Shown here: positions 10,495-21,694 of the stretch, one piece after another
Numbering within the stretch: position 1 is the stretch's first letter
How the letters are laid out: every line of letters starts with the position of its first letter
NCBI RefSeq assembly: GCF_943734655.1
Contig: NC_071353.1
Span: forward strand, 145,558,043-145,622,042
Direction: 5' to 3'
DNA length: 64,000 bases
Source of the DNA: Sabethes cyaneus
Taxonomy: Eukaryota; Arthropoda; Insecta; Diptera; Culicidae
Notes under the pieces: model-generated
Database searches by the model: none
What the model was told of the DNA's origin: nothing
The model's input: only the letters and a program-made list of their open reading frames with translations
Program-made: the position numbers and the translations under genes

Positions 10495-12949
10495 CTGGAA
10501 AAGGAAAGAAAAGCGATTGATAGATTATGCGAAAAACGAACTTAGTTATTTTGATTGGAAGAATCTATACCTATAAAGAAGGATTTCTGTCTGTCTGTCT
10601 GTCCGTATGTTCCTTATAGAATCTAAAACTACTGAACCAATCGGCATGAAAATATGCATGTAGAGGTTTTTTGGGGCCAAGAAAAGTTTTAGTGATGGTT
10701 AGAAACTCCTCCCCCCACTAAGAGGGGGGGCTCCCATACAAATGAAACACAAATTTCTGCATAACTTAACAACTAATCAAGCAAATAGAACAAAATTTGG
10801 CATGTGGGTGTTTTCGGTGACAAGAATTTATTCTATGGTAAATTGAGACCCCTCCCCTCTTTATAAAGGGAATTATAACTCCTCTCCTCTTTAAAAGGGG
10901 GGGGGGGGGGGCTTCCATACAAATTTCCTCATAACTCGAGAACTAATCAAGCAAATGGAACCAAATTTGGCATGTGAAGGTTTTCGAGGGCAAGAATATT
11001 TTCTATAGTAAATTAGGACCCCTCCCCACTATAAGAGGGGGGGCTCCTGTACCAAAGAAACACAATTTTCCTCATAACTCAAGAAGTAATTAAGCAAATG
11101 GAACCAAATTTGGCATGTGGGTGTTTTTGGAGACAAAATTTTTTTCTATGATGAATTGGGACCCCTCCCCGTTTTAGGAGGGGGATCCTATACACATGAA
11201 ATACAAATTTCCTCATAACTGAAGAACTAATCAAGCAAATGGAACAAAATTTGGCATGTGAAAGTTTTCGAGGGCAAGAATATTTTCTATGGTGAATAAG
11301 GACCCCTCCCCACTTTAAGAGGGGGGGCTCCTATACAAACGAAATACAAATTTCCTCATAACTCGAGAACTAATCAAGCAAATGGAACCAAATTTGACAC
11401 GTGGGTGTTTTTGGAGACAAAAATTTTTTCTATGATGAATTGGGACCCCTTACCTTTTTAAGAGGGGGGGCTCTCATACAAACGAAATACAAATTTCCTC
11501 ATAACTCTAGAACTAATCAAGCAAATGGAACCAAATTTATCATGTGGGTGTTTTTGTAGGCAAGAATATTTTCTATGGTATATTTTCTATGGATTTCCCC
11601 ACTTTAAGAGGGGGGGGGGGGGGTGGCTCCTATACAAATGAAAAACAAATTTCCTCATAACTCGAGAACTAATCAAGCAAATGGAACCAAATTTGACATG
11701 TAAGTGGTTTTGAACGCAAGATTTTTTTCTATGGTGAATTGAGACCCCTCTCTTCTTTAGAAAGCGAGTTATGGCCCATCTCCCCTTTAAGAGGGTGGGC
11801 TTCCATACAAATGAAATGCAAATTTCCTCTTATCTCGAGAACTAATCAATCAAATGGAACCAAATTTGGCATGTAGGAGTTTTAGATGGCAGAAATTTTT
11901 TCCATGGTGAATTACGACCCCTTTCCCTTTTAAGAGGGGAGCTCCCATACAAATGCAATTCAAATTTCCTCATAACTTGAGAACTAATCAAGCAAATGGA
12001 ACCAAATTTGGCATGTGGGAGATTTTGGAGTCTTGAATTCATTTTACGATAGTTAGAGACCTCTTACCCCTGTGGAAGGGGGTATGGACTCATACAAATA
12101 AAACAGAAATTTTTGCGAAACTCAAAAACTAATCGAACTCGAGAAATTCGAGACTCTTCCATAAAACATTAGTCAATACAAGACCCCAAAAACTATCTAT
12201 AGTAACACTAGATCATTCAGGACGAGACGGTCGCGAGTGTTGCCGGTGACCCGCCGTCGGAAGCGCCGCCCACCTAATCTCCAGAAGTAGCTTTCTCCTC
12301 CTCCTGCAATGCTCTGACGACAGAATCGAATTTTGGATTTACAACACGCCTCAAAATACCGTTAAATTCGTTGTAATATCCCTCTATTTGGAAAATATGT
12401 AAAAAAGGTTTCATAAACGGTGGCGCTGAAGTCCAAATCGCCGCGAAGTCTTCAGTAACCTGTGCTGAACAAAGGAACGCCAAGGCTTGCCTTTGCCGGA
12501 ATACTGTTTGTATGCTAAACGAATTACTGTAACTCCATGTCAGCCCTTTTTTGTAGTTTTCGTCACATGTTCTTTACCAAATGGAAACAACAACCATATT
12601 GGTTAGAGTCTATACATAAAATACATTATTACTTGCTAAAGATGTTACCTTGGAAAACAACTTTCATAGCATTAATTTTGAGACTTAGATATAACTTGTT
12701 TGAGGAATCTTAGCTGCTTTTTATATTTCTGCTCAGATTTGGATGGCAGTAGCATGTATATTGTATGTACGAAATGAATAAATGGTTTTAATTCGCCTTG
12801 TCCAACACAACCATGAATTGTAAATATTTGCTTGAATAAGAAAGCGGTTTCGCAGAGTTACCTGGTTTACAATTAAAGTTAAGACCGTCATTATAGCAGT
12901 TTTTTGAACTTTGATTTAGCGACTGAAAAATGCGATATGCCATATTTAC
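10495..12949 (-). other. Intron of zinc-finger gene A
   Basis: The donor GTAAAT (minus strand, from 12949) and acceptor TTTTCCAG (ending 10495) give a phase-2 intron of 2455 bases. Joining AG from exon 1 and T from exon 2 makes a Ser codon and keeps the frame. Most of the intron is a tandem repeat (described separately). The remaining 12184-12945 holds no gene I can support; a 69-codon minus frame at 12483-12274 has no recognisable domain. Confidence 0.75.
10580..12180. repeat. Tandem repeat, ~142-bp unit (variants to ~173 bp), about 10 copies
   Basis: A core reading CTAATCAAGCAAATGGAAC recurs, with small changes, near 10772, 10942, 11084, 11224, 11369, 11512, 11668, 11841, 11983 and 12129, mostly 141-146 bases apart. 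Each unit also has a C-run or G-run block (CCCCTCCCC, GAGGGGGGG) and the phrase CAAATTTCCTCATAACT. The left end starts with a CTGT microsatellite (10587-10604). The G-runs vary in length between units. Similar arrays are common in mosquito genomes; this is recalled, not checked. Confidence 0.85.
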
Positions 12950-13206
12950 CTGTAACTGGAGGTTGCAGCTTCGCCTTCAACTGCTGTTGTTGACGTCGAT
13001 GCCGCTGTATCAGTTTTATCAGCTTCATCTTCTGTCTTTATCGTAGGCTCTCGTTTAATAAAACTCTGATCGTCCGGTGGAACAGCGACCACTGTCATAG
13101 TACCAGAATGCTGATCATTATCGCAGTTTACCACTGATTTACAGTCCGTATCTACAGTATCGCTTATCGTAATCTCTTCTACCTTTATGCACGTGCTTCC
13201 TTCCAT
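12950..13206 (-). CDS. C2H2 zinc-finger protein A, exon 1 (acidic, SUMO-type motifs)
   Basis: The start is taken at the ATG at 13206 (MEGSTCIKVEE) because it aligns with the start of the paralogous exon at 27739; an in-frame ATG 57 bases upstream would add a hydrophobic 19-residue leader. The exon encodes about 85 residues, acidic and Ser/Thr-rich, with three matches to the sumoylation consensus (IKVE, IKRE, IKTE). It ends SSY plus two bases of the next codon before the donor. Read on past the splice site it stops at once (TAA at 12946), which supports splicing. The acidic exon is likely an interaction or transcription-regulating region. Confidence 0.8.
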
Positions 13207-13428
13207 ATTTCGTTGAGCGCTACTATTCCAAGCCATCCATAAACAAATTATAACTGAAAGCAAACAAGAAAGAAAGTTTTTAGCAGTAATTTAACTGTAT
13301 CCGTTGATGAAAATCTACCAAAACCACTAATAAAAGGGAAATCCTCAAATCCTTCGCTCTTCGAAGCACACAAAACGTAAACAATAACAATTCTAATCAG
13401 TGATGCCATAATATTTTGGACGACAGTT
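13207..13428. other. Upstream region of zinc-finger gene A
   Basis: This should hold the 5' UTR and promoter of the minus-strand gene, but I see no clear TATA box or initiator. Minus-strand frames here (13484-13248) look non-coding. Confidence 0.3.
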
Positions 13429-13720
13429 ATGAACAAAGCTAGAGGAATCAAACAAGGCTGTCCTCTAAGCCCAGAGTTGTTCATTGTAATTCTGCATCAC
13501 GTGCTGAGTTCTATGCAAGACTTCTGGCCAGAACTTCGTCTGGAACAGGGAACGGACATCCGCCTCCCGTGTCTGCTGGGATACGTGGATGACATTTTAT
13601 TCCTATCCAACAAAGAGGACGATGTGGGAAAGTTGTTGGACCTCCTGATCCCCTTGCTAGCGTGAGTAGGTCTGGAAACAAACGAGAAAAAAGCAAAAGT
13701 GCATTTCAGGGACCCTTAGG
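13429..13720 (+). pseudogene. Non-LTR reverse transcriptase fragment, 5' half
   Basis: The plus strand encodes RT palm motifs: GIKQGCPLSPELF at the start and the catalytic YVDD box (GYVDDILFLSNKEDD), then a stop and GLETNEKKAKVHF. It breaks off at about 13720 and homologous continuation appears after 14800, so a ~1-kb element (13757-14797) has split it. The clade is not clear. Confidence 0.7.
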
Positions 13721-13756
13721 TGCTACATTCCGTTACCGAGACCTGACCTTCTGTTT

Positions 13757-14797
13757 TTTGACGTAGGAATACGTCTTACGGCAAGTTTTGAGATAGGGTG
13801 TCATTCCAAAAAATCAAAAAATGCGAGCGTCACGAAAAATGAAAGGTTTTGAGCGCTAATAGCTCAGCGGTTTTCCGATCGATTTTCAATATTCTCACCA
13901 ATCGATCGGAAAATCTTCTAAGAATTGACCCAAATGAAGAAAAGTATGTATTCTTGATGTTGAACTATTGAAAAATTGAAAATAATGAACCTATGTTTTA
14001 CAAGAATTCTCGCTTCGTGATTGGTTGGAAGATTCTTTTATTTGATATCTGTGCTTGGGAAGTAAGCCAAAACAAGTGACAAAGTTTCCTCATTTCAACA
14101 AGATTTGTTAACACCGCGGTTCAACCTAGACCATTTTGATGTCCTTGCTTGGGAAGTACGCCAGAGAGAGTGACAAAGCCCCCTCGACCTCGTGCCAGCA
14201 GATTTCTTACGAACGCGATTAAACCTAGTCCAATCTGATGTCTGTGTTAGGGAAGTGTGCCAGAAAAAAATGACACAAGTTCGTTGTCCCAACAGATCGT
14301 AAATTCTTTACTGCGTGACGATTAAACCTCGGCGAATTTGATATCTGTGTTGGAAAAATGTGCTACAGCTGTAGTGTTCGGTTATAATACGGCTCTGTAT
14401 GAATACGCATGCAATCCGTTTCATTAGAAGTGTAGTGAAAAGATGTGCTGTTGATAAAATAGGATTGAATTGGTAAAATCCTTTCAACGTGGGAAACCAT
14501 GGATAATAAAAAAAATCATTAATTTCAGTAAGGTAGCAGGAAAGTAATAGTTTGTGTTCTTGATTTTGTTAAATTGTTTTCAAATGCACAATCTTTTGAG
14601 AATTGAACGTATGCAATGTTACTACTTTGATAAATGTTACATACAACGCATGTAGCATGTATATATGTTGCATATAGCATGTATACATGAAGAATCGAAT
14701 GATTACAAGCATGAATACATGCTACTATCACTACAAAGAGACTTACGTAGTCCTGCGTCACCGGTCGTGTCTTGTACACAACCCCTCTGATTTTTTA
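13757..14797 (+). mobile_element. ~1-kb terminal-inverted-repeat element, copy A
   Basis: Defined by comparison with a reverse-complement copy at 23222-24275. Both ends share a subterminal inverted motif of the form TGACGYAGGAMTACGT (near 13760 and on the other strand near 14752). The interior has four diverged repeats of about 93-110 bases around a phrase like TGATATCTGTGTTGGGAAGT (near 14040, 14133, 14227, 14337). There is no transposase frame, so it is non-autonomous. Exact termini and target duplication are not certain. Confidence 0.7.
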
Positions 14798-15265
14798 TAC
14801 GACAGACTTCGCAGCCAGCTGCAAGAGTGCAGAACAATTGCAAGGCCAGTTCTCCCAGTCGAGATTCGAACATACGACGACTAGCTAATTAGGCAAGCGT
14901 CATACCTCGAAGCCAACTGGGAGGTCATGGCCCCCTACTACACCGCAAATACAGCGCCAGATACATCAAGGAAGTTCGACAAATACGTGCTGTCAGTGGT
15001 TACAACGTTAAAGTACCTCGGATTGCTTATCACAAGTAGTTTAGCAAGGCAGACAACCACCTCAGAGAGAGTGAAGAAAGCATATAAGGATTTCTTCCAC
15101 CTATGCAGTTTCCTGAAAAAGCATACGCTAGAGTGGGATACAGTAAAGCGATTGTATCATTACCTCGTCACGCCTGTGGCGACGTTTGGTCTAGACTTAG
15201 ATGCTAGAATCACAGATTTTTTCACACGCATAAATTTGGGACCCACTAATTGTCAGTTCCTGTGA
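14798..15265 (+). pseudogene. Non-LTR reverse transcriptase fragment, 3' half
   Basis: This continues the RT interrupted at 13720. A frame ending near 14884 reads LRSQLQECRTIARP; the frame from 14927 reads NTAPDTSRKFDKY, then TTLKYLGLLITSSL and VKRLYHYLVTPVATFGLD, the RT thumb region. Two frames are needed, so it is inactive. Confidence 0.6.
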
Positions 15266-15545
15266 GTTCTGGTTCTACCAATATGTCTGATAATTAAAGT
15301 ACTTCATAAACTATGTATATTACAGAAAAAGTACGCTAGAAAAATATTGCGGAGCAAATGGTAGGCTCCCAAATTTATACGTGTGAAAACATCTGTGGTT
15401 CTAGCATCTAAGAGGTGTCGACAATTCTCAAAAGAAATCGAAATTCCTTAAGAAGAATGGAGAATGAAATGCTGCTCATAGGGAGCCTTAAAGATTCGCC
15501 ATCTTAAACCGAAAATTCCAATCGAACAGAATCAGCTGTCAAAAG
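15266..15545. other. Spacer
   Basis: No gene or repeat is recognised. The last eight bases (GTCAAAAG, 15538-15545) are the left target-site duplication of the next element. Confidence 0.4.
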
Positions 15546-15799
15546 CAGGGATGCCAGATATTTTTTTGACAGGTCTGTATAATAATTTGTAAAAGTCTGT
15601 ATAAGTCTGTGGTCCATTGAAAACCCATCATTCGCTGCGCAATATCTGTCAATCCATTAGATTAGGTTTTGCTTTAATGCGGCTCTTTTGCACAAAATCA
15701 GATTTTGGCAAAGTAGCAGATTTGTTTGAGAAAACCAACTCTAAGAATATCGAAACGCAAGAGAACTTCATTGAAACATTTACTAAATAGAACTTACTT

Positions 15800-17107
15800 A
15801 TTAATGTGTCCTTGTCCGCTGGTCCGGCAGAGCAAAATCAGTGATCTCCACTGCCGACGATTACCCGCCATGGCTTCAACCTATCGCCAGGACAGGTTCT
15901 CGTCTACAGCCTGGATGCAGTTGACTATGCTACGTCGCCATGAGCCCATGAGTCTGCCACTTTTACGCTGTCCTTGCGGATTCCAATCGAGCGGTTCTCT
16001 GCTCTGCGCGCTCTGCTCTGCGCGGTTGCACCACAGCTAGCGCTGTTCAAGGCGTTTTTGACATCGATTGTGACTATGGCACAATACCTGTCGCCTCGTC
16101 TTTTCCGTCTCATAGGCTTCTCGGCCCTCTCTACCACGGACTTTCTACGGTGGACTTCCCCTTACGGAAGCCAAGCTGCGAACTTGCCAGCCCGACATCG
16201 CTCTCCGCCACAGGCGTCAACCTGTTTAAGATTACCCACTCTAGCTATTTGCCTAACGTGTCCAATAGGCTAATTGGCCTGAGTGATCACCCGCTGGTTT
16301 CCCCGGCTTCGGCAGCAGTACCAATCTTTGGACTTTCCATTTGTCTGGAAATTCGCATACCTCTAGGCAGTTCTGAAGCGTCTCACTAAACATATCGGGA
16401 TATGCTTGGATCGCCGTTTTGAGTGCCTCGTTCGGAATCCCGTCAGGACCGGGCGCTTTCTTCGTTTTTAAACCTCTGGCAATTACGATGAGTTCCTCAT
16501 TCGTGACCGAAATGAGGACATCATTCGATTGACTGTACGGGGTCGGAGGCCACTAAACTGGATCGTGTTGCGGGAAGAGCCCTTTCACGATGACTTTCAG
16601 CTTTTGGGGGCAAGTTTCCTGCGGAGCGGATGCACCCGTCATCTTTTTCATCACCACCTGGTATGCACTACCCCAGCGGTTCGTGTCCGCATCGCGGCAA
16701 AGCTCCTGAAAACAGGATTTCTTGCTACGCCTAACCTCCTTGTTGAGCGCCAGCCTGGCCGCTCTAAGTTCGACCCCCCGAGCTTCATCATCTGCATCGG
16801 TCCGGGCCCACTGCGCTTGCATTCTCTGTGGTATCTGGAGCGGAGCTGAACAATGGTGTCGCTCCACTAGTATACCGAGCGACGACGGTTCGTTGGCTGT
16901 CCCGTCCTGTGTATAGTGGTATCACATGCCTGTATTAGGACGTTGGTCAGCTCACGGGCGCTGAGTGCTTCAATGAACAGGTCTTTATCGAAGGCCTTCA
17001 CTTTCCACCACCTCCCAGGCGACCTAAACCAGCGTGACCATGCTATCCGTCGTTCAATTGTGTACCGTATAGCTTGGTGATCGCTATGCGTGTACTCTGG
17101 CCTTCCT
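15800..17107 (-). pseudogene. R1-clade non-LTR retrotransposon fragment
   Basis: Read on the minus strand in several frames, this gives the end of an R1-type endonuclease (EYTHSDHQAIRYTIE near 17080-17030), a linker typical of R1 (KSCFQELCRDADTNRWG), then RT fingers KKAPGPDGIPNEAL and VLLPKPGKPAG around 16470-16300. The palm start IVTIDVKNALNSAS comes near 16080-16040. Multiple shifts and stops disable it and the catalytic palm box is missing. R1 elements classically insert into 28S rDNA; here the fragment lies inside a DNA transposon. Confidence 0.75.
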
Positions 17108-18320
17108 GATCCGTATTGCTATATCAGTCTTGGTACCACCAACGGACGTTGTCTGGCTAGATATTGAGGCTTCCGCCCGCTCAATTTGTCCCGCTGCTGC
17201 GAAGTTGAGGGGATTGTCAGTGTTCACTACCATAGACTTAGTTTTAGCTACATTGACTATGAGACCTGCTGCCTGGGAACTCTCGTAGAGTAGAAAACCT
17301 CTAACTTGCTCCGCATATCGTTTCGGCGTTGTGCGAGGTCGTCGGCTAGGACGAGGTCATTTAGTTGCTCCATCGTTAGAGGATCCCAAGGCAAATCTCG
17401 ATTTGATCTATAGTCAATTGCTCCAACAATGAGAAACGATGAATAAAATGCAGCCATATCTCACGCTAGCAGTAACCCTTATAGGGTCGGACAAGACGCC
17501 ATTGTGCTAAACCTTGCACTATCTGGAACTCCTCTACGCCCAAGTGCGCCCCAGATGTTTTCGTGGTTGAGTCGACCAAACGCTTTTTCGAAACCAACGA
17601 ACACTAGAAGAAGAGTCTTGGAATTCGCGAATTTGCTCCAACATAATGCGGAGCGTTTTGGTATGGTCTATACATGATCGGCTGGTGTAGAATCCAGCTT
17701 GCTGCCGCCAGAGAGTAGCGTTGAGCTTCTCCTGGATCCGGTAGAGGATTACCTAACAGAGCACTTTGAGAGTAATACAGAGCAATGTGATGCCACGCCC
17801 GCATTCGGTTAGGTCGCCTTTATTTCTGGCGCTCTATAGCATTTTATGGCTGCTTCAATTTCATCCAATAATGACGCCTTCGACTTGACGCGGTTAATAC
17901 AACGAACTCTTTCGTCGACTCGGGAGTCAGTCCAGGCTCTCTTGCCCCACATACAAACTCAGCCCTCTCCAGTTCGGCATATCGTAAGCGGACAGCTGTC
18001 TTAGTCGCTTTGGTTCGCCCTCGCCTATGCCAGCTTTTGCCTTTCTCTATTCATCGATCTTTCTCGGAGTTTCATCCGTAATCCACTCTCTCCGCCCGCT
18101 GCGCACTTTGCCGACGGTTTCATCACTGGTCGTAATGAAGGCATTCTTGAGGCTGGTCCATTACTCTTGGACAGTTCCACCAGGTAGCAGTTCCTAGACT
18201 CGGAATTCAAGTTGTTAGATAAAAACCCTTTTCGCCTTGGGATTTCCAATCGGCGGACATCGAAACGATACCTAGCTTTCTCCCCCAGTCGTTGAGTACC
18301 TATTTCAGCGATAACAAGCT
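17108..18320 (-). pseudogene. Second non-LTR retrotransposon fragment (EN end to RT)
   Basis: The minus strand starts with an endonuclease end (ADIASDHQLVIAEI near 18330-18290), then a linker (FDVRRLEIPRRKG). The RT palm comes near 17610 (FVGFEKAFGRLNHENIWGAL) and the catalytic-box region near 17370 (QLNDLVLADDLAQR). It ends near 17250-17110 with GLIVNVAKTKSMVV, where it abuts the R1 fragment. Frames shift repeatedly. The style matches RTE-related insect elements, but I leave the clade open. Confidence 0.65.
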
Positions 18321-18699
18321 GATGGTCGGATGCAATATCGGCACTGCGCTTGTTCAGTGACGAAAGTCTTTCTCCTTATGAGGATTGATAGTCGCTTACG
18401 AGATATTGTTTTGAGGTTTCAGTGCGAGTTAAAATCGAAATATACTTTTACCTTGACAAAAGTAAAACTATATTTTGCGAAATTTTTATCGCATGTCTGT
18501 ATAAAATCTGTAGTCAAAAACATGTCTGTATCAGAAAACGAAAAGTCTGTATAATACAGATTTGTCTGTATATCTGGCATCCCTGGTCAAAAGTCCAATC
18601 GGACAGAAGACTTGTCAAACCACCGATTAGAGAGCCTCCAAAAGAGTAACGACTAGAGAGCCTGTTATAGATAGAGAGCCGCCATCTCAAACCGAGAAC

Positions 18700-18960
18700 A
18701 ATTTTTGAGCACATTTTTCTGTATTTTTAGTATAATCAATATATATATATATATAGAATGCCAGTGTCGCTGCAGTGCGCGTGGCAAACATCATACATAT
18801 TCAGATAATGTATTTACATTATACTTGCATATGTGTGTGCGCCTGAGATTCAGCAAAAGGGGAATCTCATTGTCAAACTTTGACAACCAGTTTAAAATTT
18901 CGAATATGGCTGCCAAGTAATGTAATTGTAAACTTCGCTTGCTTCAAATTTCTGAAAACA
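18700..18960 (+). repeat. Left arm of a diverged inverted repeat, with AT microsatellite
   Basis: An AT dinucleotide run (18739-18754) precedes GAATGCCAGTGTCGCTG (18757-18773). The complement of that motif appears at 21123-21140, and shared words such as TCATTGTCAAA occur on both sides. The arms look like two copies of an old element in opposite orientation, enclosing a hAT-like element. Confidence 0.5.
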
Positions 18961-18973
18961 CCGGTGCAAGAAG

Positions 18974-20406
18974 CAGGGTGTCGATTACCTGGAAAATCAG
19001 GGAAAACCTGGAAATGTCAGGGAAATTCGTTTCAACCTGGATAAGTCAGGGAATGTCAGGGAATTTCGTTTGAAGTCAGGGATTTTTAACAGGTGAAGAA
19101 AATATACCGAAAAAGCTATGGCTTGGCAAGGATAGCATTTATTTCAAGCAGCTGGCACATTGTTATTCATTGCCATCACAAATGCACAAATGAAATGAAA
19201 GATGGCACGTTATTTTGAGTTTGACTCACGTGCAACCAATCTGTTGCGTACAAATTTCACAGAGTTTCGAAATCGAGTTTCGAATTTCATGAATGTGCGA
19301 CTGACCCGCTCTTTACCAGACCACGCTTCTCAACAACGGTTGGACCGATTTGATCGATTTTCGTAAGGGCTCACCGCTCACCACCTAATTGATCATTATC
19401 AATATTTCAATATTTATTGGATTCTTCGATATTGATCGGATATTTAGCACAAAAGTTTTTGGGACAACTTTTGTGCTTAATTAGTTTATTTTGCATGGAA
19501 AGTGACATAAAAGTCCATGCTAGGCTAGTGGATGTTGACATATTTTTAATCTGTGCATCACTATTGTTGAGACAATACTTTTTCTGTTTTCTCTACGGCT
19601 AATGTAGCAAGATTCTTACAACACTATTCTACGCTTCGAGAACAACTATTCATTGGGTCATGGGAGCTGACATTTAGAAAAGTCCAACTTTTAATACAAA
19701 GAAATTTTGCATCTAGATCAGCGGTTCCCAACCTTTTTTCGATTCGCGTACCCCCTGACGGATTTCCCTATACTATTCTGAAGCGAACTAAAGTTTTGGC
19801 GTACCCCTGGGGGTTCGCGAACCCCCATTTGGGAACCGCTGATCTAGATAATTCCAGACTTCCGGACCGAAATCAGACTGTAACCGAAACGAGAACGAAT
19901 CAAACTGAACCAAAATCAGCCTTTGAAAATAAGCTACGGCATTTAACCCATGCATAACCACCCTGATGTCGATCACTAGTGAAAACCTACGATTAATTCG
20001 TTTTCGGAGGATAGACTATTTCAGCATCAAAATCTTGATTTAGTCCAACAAATCAGTCATATGTTTGATACTCGACTGGAAGCACTCAGGGGAGCACAGA
20101 GTCCATAGAATCATAAACCCGACGTTATTAAAAGTAGATCGAATAAAAATATAAGATCTGGATTCAAATAATAGAACGAAGCTGCGTTGCTCACTTCATC
20201 GTCGCAAAAAAGATGCATTTGAATTGATAAAGACAAATGAATTCATTAAGAAATAGTAATTAAAGAGTTAACAACCAATTTAGTCTAATAAACACTTTGA
20301 AAAGAGAAATTAGCGAGATATTTTGCAACTGGATTTTTTCGAAATACACCTGGAAAAACCTGGAAAAGTCAGGGAATTTTATTTTCACCGGATAATCGAC
20401 ACCCTG
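18974..20406. mobile_element. hAT-like non-autonomous transposon (1.43 kb)
   Basis: The left terminus CAGGGTGTCGATTA at 18974 is matched exactly in complement by the right terminus ending at 20406. Both subterminal regions repeat CCTGGAAAA and GTCAGGGAA words (18990-19080 and 20350-20385). No transposase is present. The flanking eight bases do not match each other (GCAAGAAG and AAAAAGAC), so the insertion is old or the flanks are rearranged. A smaller hAT MITE is nested inside. Confidence 0.75.
19719..19841. mobile_element. hAT-type MITE with 8-bp TSD
   Basis: The element starts CAGCGGTTCCCAACC and ends with the complement (GGGAACCGCTG). It is 123 bp, and both sides carry ATCTAGAT (19711-19718 and 19842-19849), an 8-bp duplication as expected for hAT. 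GGGGGTTCGCGAACCCCC near 19809-19826 forms an internal palindrome. Confidence 0.88.
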
Positions 20407-20450
20407 AAAAAGACTCAGTTGAGGGATTCAATCACCCCATCGACATCTCT

Positions 20451-20740
20451 ATAGATCATTACACGGGAGCTCCTAACCACACTTTTTTGACAGCACTTGG
20501 TGGTTTGTTTACGTGGTGTTAAATTTTGAATTGAGTTTTCTATCTTTGTCCGGCAGATAATGATAGAAATTTATAGTTTTTATTGAAGAGAAAGTGCCTT
20601 ACATGCATTTTACAGAAACTGATGCAGTAATCCTTCACGAAATTTCAAATCGAAACTGCTGGATGTGACAAAAACATGTAAACAAACCACCAAGTGGTGT
20701 CATTTGACGGCAAAATGACGTCATCGCAAAATGATCTATA
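20451..20740. repeat. MITE-like inverted repeat (~290 bp)
   Basis: ATAGATCATT at 20451 is matched in complement at 20730-20739. A stronger inner arm, CTTGGTGGTTTGTTTAC (about 20496-20512), pairs with GTAAACAAACCACCAAG (about 20678-20694). This is likely a non-autonomous transposon; its family is unknown. Confidence 0.6.
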
Positions 20741-20959
20741 TCGAGCTGCAGTAAACGTCAGCGACAGTATGTCCTGGGCTCAAAATTTGACAGCGGGCCC
20801 AAATCAGACTGCTGGCAGTTGAGTGAAACGCAGTGCTGACATGCTATCCCATTTTCGCACATACGAGATGTTGGCGGCGAAAACATGGTTGCCTGCCAAT
20901 GGGGTGGATTCAATGCATCCGGACGAAAAGAAAATGAGCGTTTAAAAACATTTCACTAT

Positions 20960-21141
20960 GGCATGAAAACACAGCGATGAGCGCACTGATGACAGCACCA
21001 ACCAGCGCACAGATAAAGAACAGATAAATAACAATAAGCAACTTTGACAATGAAGTTCCCAATTCACAGACTTGATACAGATTGTTAGCATCATGTTTAC
21101 CACAATGAGTCCTGTAGAAAAACAGCGACACTGGCATTCTA
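20960..21141 (-). repeat. Right arm of the diverged inverted repeat
   Basis: Pairs with 18700-18960 through the motif CAGCGACACTGGCATTCTAT (21122-21141). The arm is interrupted immediately after by a MITE (21146-21690); across it the flank TTGATTCTACT resumes similarity to the left arm. Confidence 0.5.
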
Positions 21142-21145
21142 TATA

Positions 21146-21690
21146 GGGTAGATGATCCATTAGTTGCGCCACTAAGCACAATATACCTTCATGTTGCTTG
21201 TTTATTGAGGTATATGCTTCAATTAATGCTTGTGGGATATAAATTTATCAAATACAAGGTATTTGTCACAAGGCAAGACAATTGCTTTCGTTGTACGAGA
21301 AGCTTTATAAAGAAAAAATGAAATGAATGATTCAATTATATTGTACCAACAGTTGCGCTAATGTTTCCTTAATTAAGTTTGATGTTCCTTTAATTGTGTT
21401 ATTCCATATACATTGCTAGGTTGCTAAAGTGAAAAAACATCCTAGCAAAACTATAGATGAGCGCCTATAGTTGTGCGCTCCAACTGCGCGTTAGATTTTG
21501 GAAAATTGGCATTTTAGCAAATAATGCTTTAATTTTAAATGGTGTAGACTAACTACCAATACTTCTAAAAACCTGTTTTATATAATGAATGTAATTGTTT
21601 TATCTAAAATGCTACGGTGACGAAAATATGCATTAATAATGAATAGTAGCGCAACTATTGGTACTACCACAACTACTGGATCAACTACCC
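21146..21690. mobile_element. MITE with TA/TATA duplication (545 bp)
   Basis: Terminal repeats GGGTAGATGATCCA and its near complement TGGATCAACTACCC bound the element. TATA flanks both ends (21142-21145 and 21691-21694). The interior is AT-rich without an ORF. The TA-type target suggests a Tc1/mariner-related mobiliser. Confidence 0.72.
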
Positions 21691-21694
21691 TATA

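Larger units (their letters stand above)
15546..18585. mobile_element. hAT-like element with 8-bp TSD, carrying nested non-LTR fragments
   Basis: The 15-base terminal inverted repeat CAGGGATGCCAGATA starts at 15546 and its perfect complement ends at 18585. Both sides carry the same 8 bases, GTCAAAAG (15538-15545 and 18586-18593), the length expected for hAT elements. Both subterminal regions repeat GTCTGTAT-type words (15570-15620, 18490-18575). There is no hAT transposase. Most of the 3.04 kb consists of two non-LTR fragments, so the original element was probably a ~700-bp non-autonomous one. Confidence 0.88.

Noticed and set aside
12274..12483. 69-codon minus-strand ORF in the zinc-finger intron
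   Set aside because: It is in the gene's orientation and somewhat protein-like, but has no matching splice sites and no domain; it could be a fossil exon.
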